DNA of 27,532 nucleotides from NCBI GenBank assembly GCA_001579985.1, contig LRSR01003133.1, positions 1-27,532 of the forward strand, written 5' to 3'. The notes beneath the pieces were generated by a model. That model was not told the origin of the DNA. It ran no database searches and worked only from the letters and a program-made list of their open reading frames with translations. Positions 1-9,700 of this stretch are shown here, piece by piece. The translations under genes were made by a program, and so were the position numbers. The number at the start of each line of letters is the position of its first letter. Within the stretch, counting starts at the first letter, position 1. Origin of the DNA: Hypsibius dujardini. Its lineage: Eukaryota > Tardigrada > Eutardigrada > Parachela > Hypsibiidae.

Positions 1-3000
1 ATAAGTAGCGAAATAAAATATGAAAATAACCAAAATAGTTTTTCTCTTTTGTATTCTACAAATTCAATAGAACAAGTTTCTGTTTCAATTAAAATTTGCT
101 CGTTTAGTGATACAATTGTATTTTACGAATCTCAGCTAAAGTGAATGGTAATGGCATCTATAATACATTAAAACTTCCAACTGAAATGTCTAATAAAATG
201 AGTCCTTCACCTCATATGAAATTGAAGTAAATGATCAACACAAATATCAATAAGCAAGCTTGATCTTTAAAGTTCACATTATTTGGGGAAAGGGGGTGAT
301 TATAATGTAATAGGAATGAAAAGGGCGTGGCAATAGTATCAGGGATCTATTATGGGGAGGACTATAGCGGTATCCTAAACAGTATTGGTCCAGCAATTCA
401 CCTTGCCTTTGCGTCGGGTACATCTCTATCCTCACCCCACCTCCCCCACCCCACACCTCTTACGTCAAGCACTGCTGATCATTTGTATGCTTCGTCTAGT
501 TCTCTCCCGATTGCTAGGCCAAAAAGGTCATCCGGTCACGTCATCCCCGACCTCCCGACGCGAAACACACGTCTCATTCATTTGCTTTCCATAATTAACT
601 GTGAAACTGCCGTTAATGATGGCAGCGTCCATGCTCTCGTGGTACGTACAGATACATATCATTGCGATATTATCGCATCACAAGGTAGTTGCTTGGTTTT
701 TACCTCCCCCCCCCCATCTCTTCTCCTACCTTACCTATCCTTAATCTTTTAACCCTGGTTCACGCTGGCTTACCGGTACGTGCCGACGTAGTACCTTGGC
801 ACCAATCTCCCTAAATACGTACATCCTCGTTGCAAGCACACGAGAAGAGTGCCATACGCCGACAAACAACAACAGTTTTGATTATACGGTATTGCAACCC
901 CCTGTCCGGCATTTATCATCCATACTTCTGAATAAACATCCGAACTACAGTATATATACGGCTATGCATGTAAGGTCGCTTCTAGATCGTACGTGTACTG
1001 TACACACCCGTACAGGGTAACAACACCATACACGGTACCTACATACATACATTGTACATTCCCTTTAGCCACACACTCACTCACCCACCGGAAGTACCGA
1101 CCTCTCCCTCATCCTGAGACACACAGGTGTGTGCCTGCATCGGGGGTGAGACCTATCCATCCCCACTCCACCAACACACACATAGTGGGCATGTGTATCC
1201 GTTTTAGGGAGCGACGGGGTCTTATACATTGCACCGTGATGTTTGCTCACTGTTTGAGTACCGCATACTGTATATACCGTATCTGCTGTATGGATAGATG
1301 TATGAGGGAAATGGGAAGAGCCGAAGGTTAATCGCACACCTCTGTACGAAGTGAGTGAGGATCTGTGTTTTTGCAGATAGAAATGCACATAGACACCGCG
1401 CGACTTGTGTATTCCATATCCGCTCCATACAATGTACATACCTCAGGGTGTGTGCTGTGTCTTTTTCTATACAATCGTTTTCGATTTCTTTCCCCTCTCT
1501 CTCTCTCTTCCTCCCAGATTCCGCCTGTACATGACCCCCTCGGTGTAGCCTTTTCGTCTTCGCTCACTGAACGGGGAGAAGTCCTCTTATGTCCTGATAC
1601 CCTTTACATACCTGGGCTTGGTGACGCGTGCTCTTGCCCTATCTCTCTGTCTGTGGTTTTTTAATTGCGCTTCCAATTGTCATAACCTTTCAACATACAC
1701 ACAAATCATTTTTGTGCCTATGCAACAATTACCATGCCGCAGGTGGCGGCAGTGATGAGGAAAGAAGATGCCGTGACGCTTTTCCACCCTCATAGCGCCG
1801 GCTCGTCGTTTAAGATAGCCGGAAATTATGCATGCCGCTGTATGCGGTCTTATTAGTCGCGAAGAGGAGTGAGGCTTGGCCTGCTGCTAGCACGTTTTTA
1901 CATGGTGATACCTCGCGAAAGGAAGCCTCTCCCACGGTGTATAGACGGGATATACCCCGGTGATAATAGTCGAGGATGTTCCAGTGCGCACAGCGATTGT
2001 TTGCTTTTTCTTTTATCTTATGTTCCCCATAATATTGCTGTGCCTACTGGTTATCGTGGCTGTTTGATACACTAAACCCAGTATATATATCCGGTAATGC
2101 TCAGGGTACCGGGATGTTTGCAGCCATGTCTGGAAGTGCAACCGTGATCTGCGCTCGCGTCATCCACGGCACAGCGGTACACGGGACTTAATCCGATCTT
2201 GTCGGGAAGCATGATACACACCTATACCCACATCAGGACTAATCTCATCAGCGCTGCTGTCTGTCTCCCAGTGCGTCTGCTCAATTGTTTCTTGCCTTTT
2301 CGACGGCGCTTGCATTGTGTATGGAAAACTTTCCCGATATCCTAGCGACAACTTCTTACCGTCACGGTGAGTCATGATATAACGACGGTGGCTTTTTGTG
2401 CGGGATAGCGTAATACTCATTTGGACGGAAGTTGGGATGTGGAATGGTAATTCATGTAGACGGGAGTATCAGACAGACAGGAACATAGTTGTATGTGTGG
2501 TCCGCTCTGTCTGTTGATTTTCTTCCCCTCAATATTGACGTTTCCCCGTTCGATTGTTATCATACACCACACGGTCTGACCTTGTATACCAAAACATTTT
2601 ACCACACAATCGACCTCTCTGGGAAACTTACCTCTACTTAAACATAATCGATTGTTTTAACGGGGTTTTCACGATTGGAACGCGTGGCGAAGTACTGCGG
2701 CACTCCTTTGTCTGTTCCGCCAGAGAGTTTCCGGTTTTATGGGAGCGAAATTTTCAACTTACTTTAACAGCTGTGAATCTACCTCCAGACACACCCTGTC
2801 ATTTATATACCAGATATATGTGCACTCCACAGAAGTAAACTAAGCTAAACTACAGGTTTGTTTTGACTGGAAAAAAATGAAGACATTTTTTGAAGATAAC
2901 GTTTTCTCAGCTCTCGCTGTATACTTGATGAGCGGCATATTGATAGCGTCCCATTGCATATTTAGACTGTCATACACAGTACGCACACACTAAGCTAAGC

Positions 3001-3525
3001 TCTCATTAAAATTACGTCATGGATGTTTTCAGACGACATGTAATGACACGCGATGAGCACAATACCAATACCTCGTACTGTGAGAGTACGCCTTGTTTGT
3101 ACCCTCCACCACGGACATAACCGCGTGGATCAATAATACATTTAGCCAAAAACTGCCAAAGCATGCGCGTGTGTCCGTCATCAAATTAACGGGTCACGTA
3201 TTCCTATCCCCATATCGACGTTAAAGGTATATACCTTTACATACGAGTGTGGAGAGAAAGAGGGACAGAGATAGAGAGAGAGAGACATGTAAAATGAAAA
3301 ACACTAGTGTTACAAAAAAGAGAGTTTTTCTAATCAGTAATCACGCCATATATGCACGTCGGGAGGGAATCGTTCTCTTCGGTAACAACACCCTGCAATC
3401 TGTGGAACTCTATGTATACATCCATATATATTTATATGTATATATACAAAATTTGCTATGGGAGGATCAGGTGTTGTCTGTCATAATCAGAGATGCTCAT
3501 GGTTTGTGTGTATGTGTATTCCCAC
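1..3525. other. upstream intergenic region, no convincing gene
   Basis: No open frame here has recognisable protein content, splice-supported continuation or codon character like the real exons nearby. The first 300 bases are AT-rich. From about 300 to 3500 the DNA is more GC-rich than the introns downstream, with many CA/TG and GTAC-type words, a C-rich stretch at 430-460, a C homopolymer near 708-716, and a GA-rich purine run around 3250-3290. TATA-like strings occur near 950 and 2083, but no transcript can be tied to them. A copy of a dispersed repeat lies at about 276-378. Confidence 0.5.
276..378. repeat. dispersed repeat, copy 1
   Basis: This stretch aligns with 17445-17550. The copies share the words TATAATGTAATAGG, then TGAA followed by a G-rich run, then CAATA, and finally GGGA/GGAC and ACTATAG. 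The last third also resembles 10581-10611. The three copies lie far apart in the same orientation, so this is an interspersed element rather than a tandem array. No coding capacity or terminal inverted repeats were found. Confidence 0.5.
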
Positions 3526-3781
3526 AGCAGGTGATAAGTGAAGAAGGATAAGTTTCGAAGTGCTCACGTCGCGGTTTATATTGCCGTGCCCTTGCCCCCT
3601 GCTCCGGCGGACGGAAGCAGAGTCCACTCGCGTCCGGGTCGTGTAGCGAGGCGAGGGAGTTCATCCTCCCTCCTCCAGCACCGGCAAAATTTCCCACATT
3701 CAGCGCCAGCCGTCGTCTGGGAGGACGCGAAACTCCGCAGCAGCAGCCGGCAACAACAGGAACAACGACAACAACAACAAA
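3526..3781 (+). promoter_or_regulatory. probable 5' leader/promoter-proximal region of the kinase gene
   Basis: GC-rich DNA directly before the kinase ATG, ending in a CAA-rich stretch (about 3747-3780) that leads into ATG at 3782 with A at -3. A TATA-like word (TTTATATT) sits near 3575. The frame open across 3538-3828 lacks an ATG start and its product is compositionally biased, so I treat it as untranslated leader. An intron within the leader is possible (CCACAG just before 3526). The transcription start cannot be fixed from sequence alone. Confidence 0.35.
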
Positions 3782-6700
3782 ATGTCCTACACCTCACGAA
3801 CGCGCAACACCTCGAAGAGTCGCCCTAATGGGAACAACAATAACAACAACAACAACAACAACATCCAGACTCCGCGTGGGGTGTGGATGTCGCCGGCGAA
3901 CGGGAGTCCTCTGAATAGTCCAATGAAGATGCCATCGGGAGGGGGTTCGCCGTTCCATAACTTCTCGCAGAGGTCGCCGGCACGCAGGCTCCTGGGCTGG
4001 CGGACATTAAAGGAGGCGATTAAAGACGGGACATTTACTCGCTGGAAGAGTGGGGGTAACCTCGTGTCGGATTACAATACGGCGAATTCAGGTATGCCCC
4101 ATGTCCAATTATGGAATGGTTTACCTCGGAGGGCTGTCTGGGCCTCTGAGTGGGTATGCACATCTGTTGAATAAGACACTGTCCGTGTGTCTGTGTCTGT
4201 GTCTATGATTGTGTCTGTGTCTGTGTTTGCGTCATTTTTGTCTGTGCCTGTGTCTGAGTTGTGTTTGTGTCTGTCCTGGTGTCTAGAGGTTTAGAATATT
4301 TGCTTTGGTTTCGGAATTCGCCAGGTCTCTGGTCTGAGCTCCACCGGCAGCATCCCGTCCAACTGCAGGTCTCCCATGATAAGGAGAGCCATGTTGACAA
4401 GCTGTTCGGCCAGCATGTGGGTATTTGGTTCGTAATTGGAGAGCCGTTCGCCAAGGGCGGCTTCGGCGAAGTGCGGTTCGGATGTAAGTACACACTTATC
4501 TGGCATGCTCCGTTAAACACCACGTTCACCCAAGAGCGACCCCAACCATCATGCTCGTGACCTTTTTTCAAATTACCGTTTATCAGCGTTTCCGCACGTA
4601 CTTACTCACTCCCATGTCTTGTTTTTCCTCCCTCTGTCGCCGGCTCGCTTCGTTAGATCATAAATCGATGTCGGCCAAGAAATTCGCGGTAAAGATCGAA
4701 CCGGTCAACCACAACGGCATGCGTCACCTATCGGCGGAGTACAATATCTACAGTATTCTCGGTGATTCCTCCGGCATACCCCGCTGCTACTACTACGGCC
4801 TCTGTGGAATTATGCACAACGCTCTGGTAGGTCCTTACAAAAAATACGTGGAACATATAAATTATATTTTTTATGGTAACAAATAGTTCATTAATAAGTT
4901 AACTATTTTATGGAAACAAATAACCAATTTAAAACTAAAATATAAAACATGGAAACAAATAATTAATTTAAAAAAAATTAAAAAAAACCTTAATTCGGGA
5001 AGCCGAGTAAGAAATTTGATCGGATAAGATGACGGTCGTCAGTCGGGACGAAGAGCGGAACACATTTTCATGAAAACCGCGGTGGCATGGATTACTGTTT
5101 TCCCGTGTTCGTTATACCAGCCGGCGCACGTAGACGGTCCTAATTTAATAGAAATAGACGCGAGCGGTAATGGAAAACATGGGAATTTAATTATCGTATT
5201 GCTGTATATCGGCCTCTGCGAGACGGTGGATACCGGGACAGAAATATGGATATACATCTTGCTTAATGGCCGTCAATACCGGGTACTTCCGGTGTATATT
5301 GGTCCCTGGCCTTCCATGCGGGGGGGGGGTGTCGATCCGGTAATGACCTCTCCCACATCTGCCGTGTCAGATCACGCGATCGGAATGAGCCCATGTTTTC
5401 GTGAGCATTTGAAAGCTATTGGATGTATTTATTTACTTCCGATTGGGGTTGTTTAAAATGTGGGTAGATATCCCCATAACTACGTGACCGGTGGAGGAGG
5501 AAGGAGGAGTGTCTGTGTCTATGTCTGTGTCTGTGTTTATGCTTATGTCTGTGTCTGTGTCTGTGTCTGTGTCTGTGTCTGTGTCTGTGTCTGTGTCTGT
5601 GTCTGTGTCTGTGGTACTGTTTATTGTCTCTGTCTCTGTCTCTATCTCTGTCTGTGTCTCAAATTTAACATATTTTGAGTTATAGTTTTGAAATTGCAGG
5701 TGTTAAGCTGCAGGAAACTCCCTACTGACTGAATGTTTTGCCCGGTATTTCAAAATTGTGACAAATACAGTACATGCTTTTACTGTAGACATTAGCTGTG
5801 TTTGTAAAATCCGGACGGGAGTGTACAGTGAAAGTTGTGAAATATTATTTGATTATAACAAAAATAAAACTTTTACCCCTCTCATTGCGGCATTTTAATA
5901 TTGTTACGGGAATTTATTATTACTGGATATACGCAACGGTTTCGGTGTGCGATATAGTGCTCAGAGTTGGTGTTGCCAATTAAATGACTGGGAAGATTCC
6001 CTACGGTATTGGTGTCATTCAGGTGAGTAGTAATACTATTGCCGGTGAAGGTAGCCCATATATTTTTGTGCCCGGACGTTGGGTATTATTTTTCACTGGA
6101 ACAAAATATCTCGTGAAATTAATTTTTCCGGAATGAGATTCTTCTTCTTCGTGTGTACATACGTTTACTGTACCCAGAATCACCGGTATTAACTATAATC
6201 AGCAGCAACATGCCATTGAGTAAATTGTAAGCATACAGAGGGCGAAAAGACACACCGCATCATCGATATCTGCGTAACGCGAAAGAAATTGATGTGTGCT
6301 TTCCCCTCTCAAAATTATTGCTTTCTCGTACTAGTTAGTAATCGGCAAAAACTCATGCGAACAAGGGCACGTGACAGGATGATAGGAAAGGCGAAGAAAT
6401 CGCGTCTGATTTGAACAGTCTGAACTCTGATTTCCCATTTCACCCTTTACAACAAGAGGGAAGATCTGTAATTATGGCCATGGATTTCCTTGCAGGTGAT
6501 GGATCTGCTGGGACCATCCCTGGACGATGTGTTTGAGTCCATGAAACGGAAATTCACCCTGCGTACCGTCTTGCTCATCACCCTTCAGGCTTTCGACCGG
6601 CTGCACTACCTGCATTCGCGCGGCGTCGTCCACGGCGATGTAAAGGGGGAGAACTTTCTGATCGGCCTGCCGAATGAAGGTCTCGATACCGGTACGTCAA

Positions 6701-9700
6701 AGAGAGCTCATTACGGAACGATCGAGGCAATGTCACTGAGCAGCGATGGCATGACTAAATTAGTTAAAAAAATAAAACGAAATGAAACCAAAAATAAAAC
6801 AAGCTTTTATTTTTGATTTTTAAGCTTCTGATAAATTAAAAGCTTCACTTATTAAGAATTTAAGTAACTGGAAAAAAACTACAAAAAAGACTATAATTTG
6901 CCAGCTAATCTTACTTGGGACGATTTTTAGAGGGGGAACCCGAAATCTCTCCGCTTTCTTTTATTAATAGAACTATAATTATGACGATTTTCAAAATTAA
7001 TTTCATCGACCATGACTGCTTTTTGACGGAATTCTAAAAATTTGGAAAAACACTGGAAGGTTCTATTTTTTCTATTTTTGGCTGTAAAAACTATTATTTT
7101 GGAAAATTTTGAAAATTAAAAGAATTTTGGCATTTCCATGCTCAAAATTCAATTGGAAATTGATTAATATGAGCAGACGTCCGGGGAGCGGAGCTACTGG
7201 TCATTGCGTGCCCAACCGGAAACTTAGGAGTAATTTTCCAGAATGACTCATAGTTCCGCCCCCTGACATCCAAAAAAGAGTCTGGTAGTGCCAGACTATT
7301 TTGAATTGATTTTTGAGAGGGATGAAGATAATAATAATATTATTTTTTAAATTAAATCGTTCTGCAGAAATGAAGTTTTTACGGTCAAAATTCGGGGGAA
7401 AAGGAATGGTCCAATGTTTTCCCAACTCTGAAATTTTGTCGAAAACTTTCTGGTATCCTGAACAATTTAATTAATTTTGAAAATAATTATAATTAAAGCT
7501 CTGTTAAAAAACTATGAAGCGGAGACATTCTGGGTTTCTCTTTTAAAAATTGTCTTAAGTTAGTGACTGAGTTAACTGCAATTTTAGTTATTAATTATTA
7601 CTTTAGCCGATAAATGTATATTAAAAATAAAGACATAAATTTGTGAACTTATACTCGTATGCAAGAGCTGGTTGCGATGGGAGGCAAGAACGCGCACGTC
7701 ATTGAGTGAAAGGTCAACTGATACAGCCAGACATCAAACATGACTACGTGGAGATATATTTGTTTGAACGTTTTTAAAAGACCACGTGCAGAAATCGATT
7801 TTTGAAGAAAATGATTGAGAATTATATCCGGCCGCTTAGACCTCCAACGTCTTGCAACTGAAATTATGACCTCAGGGACGTGTTGAGGGAAGAAGCTGTC
7901 TTCATAAGCGGGGGTAATTAATTCCGTGGGAGGTGCACCACCTGGCATGGCTCAGTACCTTTCAATAGATATCACAACAAACAAAAGGAAAAATGAAGGG
8001 TCCTTGGGGAAACGACACGGCGATTAAGGCAGCTGTCGGTAAGAAAAAGGATCAGGAAGCGCACGAGATCTGCCTTAATCTGCAAACACAATCCAGAAAA
8101 TGTTTTTCACGCTTAGAAAACCTGCAGCATGGCTCCAGATATTTCTGGATAGGTTGAAAAGCGTTGAGGGTCCTACTGCAGACACCTTTTTTCAACGTTC
8201 GCTCCATTCAGCGTTTCGAAAAGGGTAGCAAAAAAAATTCCAATCAAGTTGTTTCACGAAAAAAAACCCCGGTCACGTTGCCTCGGCTTTTTAGTTAAGC
8301 GAAGGAGAAATTATGAAAAAATATTATAATGAAAAAATGTAATAAATATTGCAGAATTTTTTTGGCCCCGCTTGTGTTACACATGTTTCTATTTTTAATG
8401 TTTGTCTTAGCAGGAAAGTATAAGTTCTTTATAGTTATAAATTTTATAAATTTTAATTATGGAACACAATTTTTTTATAAATTATAAGATTTTATTGCAA
8501 ATCGTCATGTATTTATTATTTACTATTATGTATATACTATCTATTCTAAATTATTTATTTTTATTTATTCAGCCAACACTATTCTGTATGAATAGTTCGA
8601 AAGTTGTCAAACACATTTTTTCCTTAGTGATTTACATTGTGGATTTCGGGTTGAGCCAAGTCCTGAAAGACCACGCAAAAAATGTCTACCTCTACAACGA
8701 GAACAGCATTGTTTGTCCATCCGGGACGCCGCGTTACATGTCCGTTTCGGCGCACAGCGGCAACGCCCTGAGCTTTCGCGATGATCTCGAGTCCCTTGCC
8801 TACGTCCTGGTCTACTTCCTTAAGGGCCGCCTGCCCTGGCAGGGCATTCACGAGAAGGACGCCAGCAAGAAAAGCGCCATCATCAAAGCCCGCAAAACGG
8901 AAGAGACCCCCGAGAACATTTGCTCCAATTGCCCGGAAGAGTTCACCCTTTTCCTGCGGTACGCCCGCAACCTTCGCTTCCAAGAGGAACCCGACTATGA
9001 ATATCTCCGCAGTACTTTCAGGTAAAGTATTTAAATGTTCTGAACTTCATTCAAAATTAAAATTTTGGAATTAATGCCAGAGACGATTTTAGATGAAAAT
9101 ATGTGTCAAGTGCTCGAAAAAGAGTACATGGGTTGTTTGTAATTAAATACTGTACTGCCGCGATTAAACCGGTCACTTTTTTCCCCGGGCAGCGCATGCG
9201 ACCTGTGTGAGTGTGAGTGTGTGGGTGTGTGTGCTCACTCAACACACAGGCGCGTGTGACGGGGGCGCGGCTAAAGTCACCGGTTTAATCGCGGCAGTAC
9301 AGTACCTATCTTTTCAATGAATTTTGGCACGAGTGCGTTTAGATTTATAAACTAAAACATTTGATAATTTGAATTGATAAACGCCGCTTCAAAATTGATC
9401 ATCGATTTTATTATGCTTGGGTTGGAATTTATTTTAATTTGCTTCAATGTTAATTGTGTTATTAAAAACAAATTTGCTTTTTAGGAGCCTTCTCGACCGA
9501 GTGAACGCCGAAAATGATCCTCTTCAGGAGGGCGGGAAACCGCTTGGCTTCGATTGGATTGGGAAGACCTTCTCCTTCCGCAAGGAGCCCACCCGGCATC
9601 CCATCCTACCGCGTGCAGAGTTCCAGAAAAAAATCAGCGTACCTTCCTTACTACCCAATGAGAAGCTGCGTCTCCTCCACAAGCAGCAGAGCTCGGCGGT

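Larger units (their letters stand above)
4827..6495 (+). other. kinase intron 3 (1669 bp)
   Basis: Bounded by CTG|GTAGGT and TTGCAG|GTG with phase 0 on both sides. It holds an AT-rich array near its start (4871-4985) and a TGTGTC microsatellite (5508-5660). The frame open at 5070-5456 is not supported as an exon. No gene is seen on the minus strand. Confidence 0.7.

Noticed and set aside
327-752. 141-codon + frame
   Set aside because: Composition is biased by C-rich and poly-C DNA, there is no domain, no splice-supported neighbour, and the start overlaps a dispersed repeat.
993-1439. Overlapping frames on both strands near 1000-1440
   Set aside because: Cys/His/Arg-rich translations of CA/TG-rich DNA; neither strand shows recognisable protein.
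3538-3828. 96-codon + frame overlapping the kinase start
   Set aside because: No ATG at its open end, and it is out of frame with the supported nine-exon kinase model; it reads through the GC- and CAA-rich leader.
5460-5685. Val-Ser and Cys-Val repeat proteins
   Set aside because: Translations of the TGTGTC microsatellite.
8624-8983. 119-codon minus-strand frame
   Set aside because: Antisense shadow of kinase exon 5, which carries DFG, RDDLES and PWQG on the + strand.
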